64,000 nucleotides of DNA from Bacteroides caccae (GTDB taxonomy: Bacteria > Bacteroidota > Bacteroidia > Bacteroidales > Bacteroidaceae): NCBI RefSeq assembly GCF_002222615.2, contig NZ_CP022412.2, forward strand, positions 4,216,001 through 4,280,000, read 5' to 3'. This document shows, one piece after another, positions 36,018 through 44,934 of the stretch (within the stretch, counting starts at the first letter, position 1; every line of letters begins with the position of its first letter). The position numbers and the translations under genes were made by a program. The notes beneath the pieces are model-generated. The model worked only from the letters and a program-made list of their open reading frames with translations. It did not search any database and had not been told where the DNA came from.

Positions 36018-37907
36018 CTATTGTTTCACGTTCTTCCAGTGTTCCGGTTCTACATACTCAAAATAATTCCTGATTTCCTTCTCTGTTCCCACATTACGTT
36101 CCAATATCGGTCCAAGTATTTTCCCTTCCCGGAATATCGCAGCTTTCACCACGACCGAATCATTGATAATAAAAGGCTTGTCATACCTCAAGGAAGTAGC
36201 TCCAGGAATCTTTCCATCTAACGTATAGCGTATCTCAACCGGATATTTCTCCGTATCCAACATCACTTCCATTCCCCCGTGTTCCACCTTGCGGGTAGTC
36301 AGTTCTATTTCATCAGTCAACGTAAAAGAATTAATTCCCCTTGCAAGCAATTGCGGAATATGTGCATTCATACGCGGCTTGAAATGCTGCCATTCACGTT
36401 TCTCTTCCTGTGTCCATGCCATCTCGGCAATAGCAAGCAAACGAGGAAAAATCATATACTCCAGATGTTTCTCGTCATTAATAAACTCCGCCCATGCACA
36501 ACCTTGCACCCCAATCACCCGTCCGGCATTCTCCGGACGAATCCAGGCTACGCTATTCGGTTCAAGAAACTTTCCCTGAATCATCTGCTCATTGCGGACA
36601 GCGCTTTCCGGAGTAGTGGCAACAGGACAAATGCTATACATTTTCTTTATGGGAGAATATCCGGTCATTGCCCGTGGTTGCGTATCCGGAGTAGCCTGAT
36701 ACCAATCGAAATAAAGTGCGGCACCCGGTGTAAAAACAACCTTATATCCCTTGTTCGCCGCATAAGACGCAAACTCCTGCCCCCGATAAGAGACAACCGT
36801 AGAAGCAGGCTGCAACTGATTCTTTGATATTTCATCCCAACCTATCATCATTTTTCCTTTCGACGTAAGAAAGGTTTCCATTCTCCCAATCATGTAACAC
36901 TGCAATTCATCCCAATCTTTTATCCCTTCCTTCGTCATCAGAGCCCGGCATTTCGGACAATTTTTCCATTCTACTTTGCGGGCTTCATCACCGCCAATAT
37001 GAACATAAGCCGAAGGAAAAAGGTCGATAACTTCCGTCAGGACATCTTCCATAAAAGTATAGGTCTGCTCATTACCGGCACAAAACTCTCCACCGGCATA
37101 AGGTTTGCCCATGCAGCAAAGTTCCGGATAACCGACAAACACTTCATCCGAATGAGCAGGAAACTCAATTTCCGGAATTACCTCAATACATCGTTTTTCC
37201 GCATAAGCCACTATCTCCCGTATATCTTCTTTTGTATAATAACCTCCATAAGCGTTGGGGGTTCCTTCAGGTAAATAGGTGCGGTCTTTTTTATCCCACC
37301 ATTCCACCCACTCACATTGAGTACGGAAAGCGCCCATAGAGGTTAATCGGGGGTATTTGTCTATTTGTATCCGCCACCCGCCGTTATCGGTCAGGTGAAA
37401 ATGAAATTTATTCAGTTTGTAAAAGGCCATTTCATCCATCAATTTCGTAATTTCCTCTTTAGGGAAGAAATGCCTTGACACATCCACGTGCAACCCGCGA
37501 TAGCCGAAACGGGGAGTATCTTTAATTTCCACGCAAGGTATTCCACGAGAAGATACCAGTTGCCTTAACGTCTGCTTACCATAAAAAGCCCCTTTCCCGG
37601 TAGCCGCATTCAAATGAACAGCCCCGGAAGATACAGACAATTCATATCCTTCATCTCCCAACTCATTATAAGAAGCCGAATCAATATGGCAAGTAATAAA
37701 CTTATCTGCACCTTCATTTACAAACCTGGTACTATCTATCTCGAAAAAGCCCTCTTTTATCTCCATGTCATTCGGAAGGGGAATCACATTGACTTGCCCC
37801 CTGTCCGGAGTACAAGCAACGAGTCCTGCTACCAAACAGTAGCAGTAACCTCCTGCCATTATCCACTTGCCAAATCCTGACAACAATCTGATTTTCATAC
37901 CTTTCAT
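36018..37907 (-). CDS. GH20 beta-N-acetylhexosaminidase with C-terminal beta-sandwich (PUL2)
   Basis: A 629-residue lipoprotein hexosaminidase (signal with VAGLVAC, Cys32). A GH20b domain leads into the barrel (FGYRGLHVDVSRHFFPKEEITKLMDEMAFYK, FHFHLTDNGGWRIQIDKYPR, EIEFPAHSDEVF). The Asp-Glu pair lies near 306-307 in HIGGDEARKVEW. A C-terminal Fn3/chitobiase-like domain (VEIRYTLDGKIPGATSLRYDKPF) is present, which the other GH20 in the operon lacks. The two GH20s are only moderately alike, so they probably act on different linkages. Confidence 0.95.
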   Translation of the reverse strand: MKGMKIRLLSGFGKWIMAGGYCYCLVAGLVACTPDRGQVNVIPLPNDMEIKEGFFEIDSTRFVNEGADKFITCHIDSASYNELGDEGYELSVSSGAVHLNAATGKGAFYGKQTLRQLVSSRGIPCVEIKDTPRFGYRGLHVDVSRHFFPKEEITKLMDEMAFYKLNKFHFHLTDNGGWRIQIDKYPRLTSMGAFRTQCEWVEWWDKKDRTYLPEGTPNAYGGYYTKEDIREIVAYAEKRCIEVIPEIEFPAHSDEVFVGYPELCCMGKPYAGGEFCAGNEQTYTFMEDVLTEVIDLFPSAYVHIGGDEARKVEWKNCPKCRALMTKEGIKDWDELQCYMIGRMETFLTSKGKMMIGWDEISKNQLQPASTVVSYRGQEFASYAANKGYKVVFTPGAALYFDWYQATPDTQPRAMTGYSPIKKMYSICPVATTPESAVRNEQMIQGKFLEPNSVAWIRPENAGRVIGVQGCAWAEFINDEKHLEYMIFPRLLAIAEMAWTQEEKREWQHFKPRMNAHIPQLLARGINSFTLTDEIELTTRKVEHGGMEVMLDTEKYPVEIRYTLDGKIPGATSLRYDKPFIINDSVVVKAAIFREGKILGPILERNVGTEKEIRNYFEYVEPEHWKNVKQ

Positions 37908-37911
37908 GTTT

Positions 37912-40239
37912 TTATTGATGAATAATATCTACATTCTCCGGTTTATCCACCGTCCATTTCCCGGACTGATGAATAGGAGTGCCATTATAAGTCACCTTAT
38001 CAAATACAAGTCCGCTAATGGTATTGCCATTGGTATAAATCCCCGAAGCCTGACACCTGTCAGCCTCATCAAGAATCTGAATATTCCGGTACGTCACATT
38101 CTTTATCAATGCATGGTCCTGATTTGCTTTCTGCCAAATAACCATAGGACGTCCCTTTTGCGAGATATTATCAATCACTATATTCTGAAATGTAATATTC
38201 TCGATCGTTCCGGAAGTGGCGCCACCCGAAGGATACTGGGAAATCGAAAGCCCCGCACCGTCACAATTCAACTTGCTACTGCTGGTTTCAAGCAAATTGG
38301 TAGGATATTCCATAATCACACAATCCTCTATCGTGCAATCACTTATTCCTGCACGAGTATTTGTCCCGCTCTCGGGACCAATAACAATTCCCCGTGCATA
38401 ATCCGCCCAAATCAAATTATTCTTTATACGAATATCCCTGGTTGCCGTCACCGAAAGGGAATTCACCTTCAAAGTAATGCAGTCGTCGTATGTACGTATG
38501 AAACAATCCTGAATCGTAGCATCCGTCACACTACACAAGTCAATACCGTCTCCATTCAATATCCAACACAGGATATTAATGTTGTCAATCATCACATGGT
38601 CGGTGTTATAAACAGACAATGTCCAATTGGGGGAATCAACAACAGTAATGCCGGAAATCGTAAAATAGCCTCTGTTGGACAGCCTGTTGGCATTCGTCTC
38701 TATCAACAAGGCACCGTGTGCATAGGTCTCTCCTGTATGAGCCAGTTTGGCACCGGACAAGATTCCGCGTCCCGTAATGGTCACATGGCTGCCGGAGACT
38801 GCAACCTTACCATATACAACCGCTCCTTCATCTATATACAGCGTTTCTCCTTCTTTCAATGTAATCCGCTCCGGATTATGTTCACCCGGACCATAATACT
38901 TCATACCTGCGGGCAAATTATCCGGGTCGGGACGGTCAGGATCAGGACGATTCGGCAATATCATCAGATTGTAGAACCGGTCACCGTCAAACTCCACAGA
39001 CACTTTCCGCTTTTCCCACTGCGGCAAAGTAAACTCAATCGTGTTGTCCCCCACATTGACAGGAGTGATTCCATACATACTCGGACGAATTTTCACACTG
39101 CCGAAGCTTTTCTTCTTTTGCACTCTGATTTTGACAGGTGCGTCAAAGTCATGCGTAAAGTTCACAAAACTCATCGTATCCCTTAGCCTCTTCGAATTGT
39201 TCCAGTCATTCCAAATAGAGCCATGATGTCCCGGAGCATCCGAACAAAGCGCATAATGCACATCAACTTCTTTCCAAGTACCGTCTTTCTGCAGGACAGA
39301 CACCTTATAATAACGATTTTCTTCCTTTACCGGCGCCTCTTCTTTCAGTGGAATATCCACTGTATGACTTGTCCATTTTGACATCCCGTAGACTGTATAA
39401 CGATATATCAGTCTGCATGTTCCGTCCACTTCATAGTTGGCAAAATCCACACTCATTTCCAAAGCTTGCCCGGTCTTGATCCCGGCAGGGATAAGCAACG
39501 TCTTTTCCACCGTTTCACCATTCTTCAATGCCAGCTTGCAGGCCAAATTCCAACGGCCGGAATCCGACATCGGAAAAACAACAGTCTCTTTTCCCGACTC
39601 CTGCTTTGTCACCCGTATCTCCTTGTCAGCAGACAAGTTTCCGACCGATTCCAACTCACCGGAATAAACTCTTACCCGATTTGCCATCCCCGGCAACACA
39701 AAAGAAAGCGATTCGAACGCTTCGGGAGCATGTACAAAATCCACTTTCATAACAGAAGTGACCGGTTTCAACGACAATGTATTCCCTTCTTCGGCTACAA
39801 CCGTCATCTGTCCCATCCATACCTGTGGAATATCTTCATTGACATCCTTCACAGACAGATGATAAGAAGACAAAGGTACACCCGAAGCCATGGAACCCCA
39901 AGAAAGGTTCTCCTTACTTTCATACGCCAGTGCCACCATTCGGTCGCCCACAGAAGAAACAAACAAAGAAGCGTTATCCGATGACTCCTGCACCTCCACA
40001 CACTCTTTGTTTTCAAATACAAACAGCGCATGCGGCCAGTTCTTCAAGTCCTCGGGCGTATACCCCACCTCGTTGCCGAAATCCACCCGGATCCCCTCTT
40101 TCTGTTCTTCGTCTATCCTTTGTTCATCGTTCTCGTCAGAGCACGAAAGTAAAAGAACAGGCAACCACAAAACTCCGATGAGGAAAAGCAGCCGATTCAC
40201 TTCAACAGCTTTTATTTTAATTACTTTCCCAACCTTCAT
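37912..40239 (-). CDS. Surface lipoprotein with N-terminal sandwich and clan GH-N beta-helix (PUL2)
   Basis: A protein of about 775 residues. The frame opens at 40275; ATG at 40239 overlaps the susD stop by 23 nt, while GTG at 40200 would give a more standard lipoprotein signal (NRLLFLIGVLWLPVLLLSC). The acidic run after the Cys (SDENDEQ) suggests surface export. Residues to about 310 form beta-rich domains of fimbrillin-like look. The C-terminal half is a paralogue of the other GH-N enzyme (SIWNDWNNSKRLRDTMSF, VSVEFDGDRFYNLMILPN, LYIDEGAVVYG) with NGDGIDLCS and YDDCITLK. Again GHG is replaced, by IGPESGT. Probably an initial surface cleavage or binding protein; activity inferred. Confidence 0.75.
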   Translation of the reverse strand: MKVGKVIKIKAVEVNRLLFLIGVLWLPVLLLSCSDENDEQRIDEEQKEGIRVDFGNEVGYTPEDLKNWPHALFVFENKECVEVQESSDNASLFVSSVGDRMVALAYESKENLSWGSMASGVPLSSYHLSVKDVNEDIPQVWMGQMTVVAEEGNTLSLKPVTSVMKVDFVHAPEAFESLSFVLPGMANRVRVYSGELESVGNLSADKEIRVTKQESGKETVVFPMSDSGRWNLACKLALKNGETVEKTLLIPAGIKTGQALEMSVDFANYEVDGTCRLIYRYTVYGMSKWTSHTVDIPLKEEAPVKEENRYYKVSVLQKDGTWKEVDVHYALCSDAPGHHGSIWNDWNNSKRLRDTMSFVNFTHDFDAPVKIRVQKKKSFGSVKIRPSMYGITPVNVGDNTIEFTLPQWEKRKVSVEFDGDRFYNLMILPNRPDPDRPDPDNLPAGMKYYGPGEHNPERITLKEGETLYIDEGAVVYGKVAVSGSHVTITGRGILSGAKLAHTGETYAHGALLIETNANRLSNRGYFTISGITVVDSPNWTLSVYNTDHVMIDNINILCWILNGDGIDLCSVTDATIQDCFIRTYDDCITLKVNSLSVTATRDIRIKNNLIWADYARGIVIGPESGTNTRAGISDCTIEDCVIMEYPTNLLETSSSKLNCDGAGLSISQYPSGGATSGTIENITFQNIVIDNISQKGRPMVIWQKANQDHALIKNVTYRNIQILDEADRCQASGIYTNGNTISGLVFDKVTYNGTPIHQSGKWTVDKPENVDIIHQ

Positions 40240-41899
40240 TCTGAACAAGATTATGATTTTTGAATAATTCAACATCCTGAATCGGATAATAATTCATCCG
40301 CTCTTCCCATATCCTTTCCTGCACCGTTTTCTTCTCATAAGAGTAAATATACCCTTCCCCGCTCTCGTCCTTTACGGCTGTAATAGAGAGCCCTTCTATC
40401 CGGGTCGTTGAAGTTCCTGTCATCCAACGTCTTATATCCCAAAAGCGATGTCCCTCGAAAGCCAGCTCCACACGGCGTTCATTACGCAAACGCTTTTTAA
40501 AAGCATCATATCCAGTCGTTTCAACAGCGCTCATATCTACCCTTGTACGAATCATATTTACAGCCTCACGAGGTGATACCGTATACTGAACGTTATCCAA
40601 AGTCCCCTTGAAATCCGGTTCTTTTGTTGCTTCCAGCAAAGCCTCCGCATAGTTCAGCAAGACTTCCGCATACCTGAACAAAGGCCATATATGTTGATAT
40701 GAGGTAGCACTTCCCGTAGTCAGGTCGGTAGCTTCTTTCAAGTGTTTACGTAAATAATAGGAAGTAGGAGAAGCTCCCTCTTTAGGAAGTCCGTTCATCC
40801 CTCCGATAAAACTTTCCACTACCTTGTCTTTGAATGTCTGTCCGTTCATCAATACAGTCTGTGCCAATCTCGGGTCTCTCTCCGAAGGTTCCAAAGCTTT
40901 GTTGCGATGTTCCGGGTTATTCCAGTCGAACGGAGTGCCATCCCGCATATCAAAAGCCTCAACCAAATTGTGTGAAGGGCACACTCCCGAGTTACCGCCT
41001 TCATATCCTATCGGAAAATTGGCACTCTCAAAACTATTGCTCACCCCATTCCATCTGCCAAAAATAAAATCAAGAGAATTGGGATTGTTAATCACCTCTT
41101 CACCCGGTTTTTCCTGATAGACATTCAAGTCTATAACCGCTTTGGCAGCCTTGGCGGCCTTCAACCACTTCGCCTGGTTGTCCGTCGAGTTCAACGGACT
41201 GGCAGCATACAGCAGCACTCTTGCCTTCAACGCCAACGCCATTCCCTTGGTGGCTCTGCCTACCTCGTCCGTAGAAGTCATTCCCTTAAACGTGACCGGC
41301 AGAAACTTCGCAGCCTCGTCACACTCCCCGACAATCCAGTTGACAGCTTCAGCAAATGTAGCAGGCTGCAATTCATTGACTTCCTCCAGAGTAAACTGCC
41401 GGTCGGCAATAATAATATTCTTATAACGTTTCAATAACTCAAAATGGAAATAGGCCCTCAATGCCTGTATTTCATAAGGATAAAGCTTCAGTTCCTTTAA
41501 TTTTTCCTCATATTTCTCCTGATACTTTGCAGCGGGAAAATCTGCCGGACAATGTTCGATGAAATAATTGGCTGCGGCAATCGCCCGGTAATAATATTCC
41601 CATACATCGCCTATCGGTGCACTTGTATTCCAGCTACCGTCATAGAATCCTTTGATTCCGTTTGTACTCCAGGCATTCACCGCGTCGTCCGTCGCCGCAT
41701 CTATCATGGTCGAACACACTTCGCTGTACCCGTCTTTCAGATATCCGTAGACATTGGTAGCAACCGCCTTCGTCCTGTCGAAAGTAGAGAACTGATATTC
41801 CACCGAATTATATCCGGATTCATTAAGCTCCAGAAAATCACTACAAGCAGTTGTCATCCACAAGCAAGCTGCCAAAGCCAATAGATTATATTTTTTCAT
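40217..41899 (-). CDS. SusD-like lipoprotein (PUL2, pair 2)
   Basis: A 560-residue RagB/SusD protein. The frame is open to 42043, but that part overlaps susC; ATG at 41899 starts a clear lipoprotein signal (LLALAACLWMTTAC, Cys19) and lies 14 bp after the susC stop. The SusD core is recognisable: ALRAYFHFELLKRY in the TPR half, YQHIWPLFRYAEVLLNYAEALLEA, LRNERRVELAFEGHRFWDIRRW and the end YYPIQDVELFKNHNLVQNEGW. It partners with the SusC immediately upstream in the operon. Its last codons overlap the start region of the next gene. Confidence 0.95.
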   Translation of the reverse strand: MKKYNLLALAACLWMTTACSDFLELNESGYNSVEYQFSTFDRTKAVATNVYGYLKDGYSEVCSTMIDAATDDAVNAWSTNGIKGFYDGSWNTSAPIGDVWEYYYRAIAAANYFIEHCPADFPAAKYQEKYEEKLKELKLYPYEIQALRAYFHFELLKRYKNIIIADRQFTLEEVNELQPATFAEAVNWIVGECDEAAKFLPVTFKGMTSTDEVGRATKGMALALKARVLLYAASPLNSTDNQAKWLKAAKAAKAVIDLNVYQEKPGEEVINNPNSLDFIFGRWNGVSNSFESANFPIGYEGGNSGVCPSHNLVEAFDMRDGTPFDWNNPEHRNKALEPSERDPRLAQTVLMNGQTFKDKVVESFIGGMNGLPKEGASPTSYYLRKHLKEATDLTTGSATSYQHIWPLFRYAEVLLNYAEALLEATKEPDFKGTLDNVQYTVSPREAVNMIRTRVDMSAVETTGYDAFKKRLRNERRVELAFEGHRFWDIRRWMTGTSTTRIEGLSITAVKDESGEGYIYSYEKKTVQERIWEERMNYYPIQDVELFKNHNLVQNEGWESN

Positions 41900-41913
41900 A
41901 CCTTGCTTCTTGT

Positions 41914-44913
41914 TTAAAATAAGACATTGATTCCAATCAAATAAGAACGCGATGAAGGATACTCCATATCCATCTGTTCCGGATCCATAATACCGACATG
42001 GTCTATCGAAAACAGGTTCATGCCTTTCAGGAACAACCTGCAATCACTCATCCTCATCTTTTCTGCAAACCGGGCAGGAAGTTTGTAAGAAAGTTCCAGC
42101 ACACGTAATTTCAGATAATCCCCCTTTTCCATCCACAAGCTGCTCGTCTGAAAGTTGTGATTGTTGGAAAGAGTAGTCAGACGCGGATATCGGGCATCCG
42201 GGGTGGCATCCGTCCAGCGGTTCTCCAGATAATGTTCAGACACGTTCTTATCATTGCCGTACAACGGATGATAAATACTGGCTAGCATAGTCGATACGGA
42301 ACGGTGCGCCACTCCCTGAAAATGGGCTTTTATCCCCCAATTTCTATAATCCGCCCCCAATGAAAACCCGTAATAGATTTCGGGCAGAGTGGAATACTGC
42401 TGATGGCAATGATCGTAATCGTCAATCTTTCCGTCGCCATTCAAATCCTTGTATTTCACATCTCCCGGTCGAAGTTCGGACTCATACGTAGAAACCGGCA
42501 GTCCGGGAAGCAGATTTCCCTGTGCGTCGAAATCTTCCTTCTGATACAGTCCCTCTGCCATCAGCCCGTAAAGTTGCCCGATTGAATTGCCTGTCGCATA
42601 CATATATTTATAAGGATGATATTCCTCATTGATATTGACTATTTCATTCTTGGCATAAGAAAAATTCCCCTTTATGAAATAACTGAACTTATCAAGCTGC
42701 TGTTGCCATCCGAGCGTTATCTCTCCACCATAATTCTTCACTTCACCGGTAAACAACGAACCTACATCCCTACCTACCACAGAAGAATATACTCCACCGG
42801 CATACTGTCTGATATTTTTCCTCCGGTTATAGAAAGCGTCTACCTGCATGGAAAGTCCCTTCCAAATCCCGACTTCCACTCCGAAGTTTGCTTTATATTC
42901 CTTTTCCGGCTCGATCCCCTTCGAAGGAAAACCACCCTGTGCCAATCCTCCTGTAGAAGTAGTACCTACGAAAATATATTCCTGTCCGGGACCATTGAAC
43001 TGTTTGTCCATATCATAGAACAGACGGGAATCATTGCCGGTGACACCGAATGAAGCACGCAGTTTCAAATAATCCAACACGGAGAAACGATGCATAAACT
43101 CTTCATTGGAAGCAATCCATGCTACGGATACAGCCGGATAAACACGATACTTGTCACCCACCGGCATTTTCAAACTTCCCGAATAAGAGCATACCACATC
43201 TGCCAGATAACGGTTGTCATAATTATAAGAGAGATGAGCCATATAATCACGGAATGCATTCGTACCGTTGGCACCGAGATACTTCCGCCGTCCTTGCGAA
43301 TAAATACCCGCTACATCCAAATGGTGTTTTCCGAAATCTCTCTCATAATTCACTTTTCCCCAGATATAAGTACGCATCACCTGTGCCTGCAAACCACTGG
43401 CAAAACTCATTTCCGTATCATTACCATATCGGGAATACGACAAATCCGAAATATTCCCGGCAGCATCACGCACAGGAGTGGCAATAGAATAGGCATAACT
43501 CTTGGTTCTGAAGTCCGCTATATCCGCCGAGTTATCATAGGTCACCCTCACTTGTGCGGAAAGTCCCGGAGTAATCATCGACAAATCCTGCTCTATCGTC
43601 AAATCCGCAAACAATGTACGCTGCAAAACCTGCCCGTATCCGTTAGCTGCCTGTACTGCAAGCGGATTCGTGAACATCTGGTTCTTTGCCCATACTCCGT
43701 TACGGTCATATATAGGCGCGGCTATCACTGGAGTATTATAGACATTCGCAAGGGAAGTACCGCCCGTCGGTTGCTGATACTGCATCAAGCGTCCCATAAG
43801 ATTCATGCGCGCCATCGTAGTCGGAGAAATGTTCGCTTCAAGATTCGTACGCAGCTTCAAGGCATACATCTCCACCTGTGTAGAATATCCGTCATTCAAA
43901 TCTGTGTTATTAAAGAATCCGCGGTTGCTCGTATAATTGGCAAATACATAATAGCGCATCCGCTCGTTAGCACCATCAAACGAGAGATTCAAGTCATGAT
44001 TAAAAGCCGTCTTACGTAAAATCTGATTCTTCCAGTCCACTATAGCCAGAGGAGAAGTCCCGTTCTGTAGTGCCTGTATGTCAGCCTGCGTATAACGGGG
44101 AGCAAGCCCGTCATATCCCAACGCTTCATTCACGGCGTTCGCATAAGATACGGCATCCGCCATTCCAGGAATACGGAAAGGAGTCTGTACCGTAAAATTA
44201 TAACCGACATGCGTGCGCATCTTGTTATTTCCTCCCCTCTTGGTAGTGACGCAGATCACCCCGTCCGTACCACGGTTGCCATACAAAGCCAGTGAAGCAG
44301 CATCCTTCAATACGGTTACGCTTTCTATCTCATCCACATTCAGGCTGCCAATCTCTCTTTCCACGCCATCCACCAGCACTAATACCTTGTTTCCTTGATT
44401 GGAAGCCATTCCACGTACGTAAATATCAGGGGTAGAATTATACGGAAGCGAACCATTGTGATATACTCCCAACCCCGGAATCAGCCCGTACAATGTATTC
44501 AGCGGATTGATTTCTCCGGAAAGTTTCATTTCATCGGCCGACACCCCGTCAATTGCCGCTGTCGTATTCTCTTTCGTCACACGCTGGTCATATCCCAGTT
44601 CGAAGAGACGGTTGTCCTTGTCCAGCTTCACCGTCATCACCTCCCCTGTCACTTTCAGTTTACGTTGCAACTGGTTATACTTTTCAAAATTCAGTTCCGC
44701 ACCTTTGTCAGCCCGGCATTCAATCATACCGTCTTTGTCCGAAAGGAACGACTCGTCATCATTCCCTCCGATGCGCATCATCACTCCCTGCAACGGACGG
44801 TTCCACTCATCCACCACACGAATGCGAACATCTATTTTCTGTGCCTTCACCCACGAACATAGTCCGAGAATCAGCATTGCCCCTATTATAAATCTTTTCA
44901 TCATTGTTTTCAT
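41914..44913 (-). CDS. SusC-like TonB-dependent receptor (PUL2, pair 2)
   Basis: A 999-residue outer-membrane importer. The signal ends near 25 (SWVKAQ). A carboxypeptidase-like domain (about 27-95; RPLQGVMMRIGGND), a plug (INPLNTLYGLIPGLGVYHNG, IESVTVLKDAASLALYGNRGTDGVI) and a barrel ending SRSYLIGINVLF follow. There is no STN domain, which agrees with HTCS rather than sigma/FecR control. It is shorter than the other SusC of this locus and lacks the canonical VVVGYG motif; at that place it reads ELGYDQRVTKENTTAAIDGV. susD follows after 14 bp. Confidence 0.95.
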   Translation of the reverse strand: MKTMMKRFIIGAMLILGLCSWVKAQKIDVRIRVVDEWNRPLQGVMMRIGGNDDESFLSDKDGMIECRADKGAELNFEKYNQLQRKLKVTGEVMTVKLDKDNRLFELGYDQRVTKENTTAAIDGVSADEMKLSGEINPLNTLYGLIPGLGVYHNGSLPYNSTPDIYVRGMASNQGNKVLVLVDGVEREIGSLNVDEIESVTVLKDAASLALYGNRGTDGVICVTTKRGGNNKMRTHVGYNFTVQTPFRIPGMADAVSYANAVNEALGYDGLAPRYTQADIQALQNGTSPLAIVDWKNQILRKTAFNHDLNLSFDGANERMRYYVFANYTSNRGFFNNTDLNDGYSTQVEMYALKLRTNLEANISPTTMARMNLMGRLMQYQQPTGGTSLANVYNTPVIAAPIYDRNGVWAKNQMFTNPLAVQAANGYGQVLQRTLFADLTIEQDLSMITPGLSAQVRVTYDNSADIADFRTKSYAYSIATPVRDAAGNISDLSYSRYGNDTEMSFASGLQAQVMRTYIWGKVNYERDFGKHHLDVAGIYSQGRRKYLGANGTNAFRDYMAHLSYNYDNRYLADVVCSYSGSLKMPVGDKYRVYPAVSVAWIASNEEFMHRFSVLDYLKLRASFGVTGNDSRLFYDMDKQFNGPGQEYIFVGTTSTGGLAQGGFPSKGIEPEKEYKANFGVEVGIWKGLSMQVDAFYNRRKNIRQYAGGVYSSVVGRDVGSLFTGEVKNYGGEITLGWQQQLDKFSYFIKGNFSYAKNEIVNINEEYHPYKYMYATGNSIGQLYGLMAEGLYQKEDFDAQGNLLPGLPVSTYESELRPGDVKYKDLNGDGKIDDYDHCHQQYSTLPEIYYGFSLGADYRNWGIKAHFQGVAHRSVSTMLASIYHPLYGNDKNVSEHYLENRWTDATPDARYPRLTTLSNNHNFQTSSLWMEKGDYLKLRVLELSYKLPARFAEKMRMSDCRLFLKGMNLFSIDHVGIMDPEQMDMEYPSSRSYLIGINVLF

Positions 44914-44934
44914 TTTGATTTAACCACTCGTTTT

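Noticed and set aside
37867..39186. A 439-codon plus-strand open frame opposite the GH-N lipoprotein
   Set aside because: Long but composed of low-likelihood residues antisense to a beta-helix gene, with no motif or promoter; a shadow frame.
41900..42043. N-terminal extension of the second SusD
   Set aside because: It overlaps the 3' end of susC and lacks signal features; the lipoprotein signal starts at 41899.
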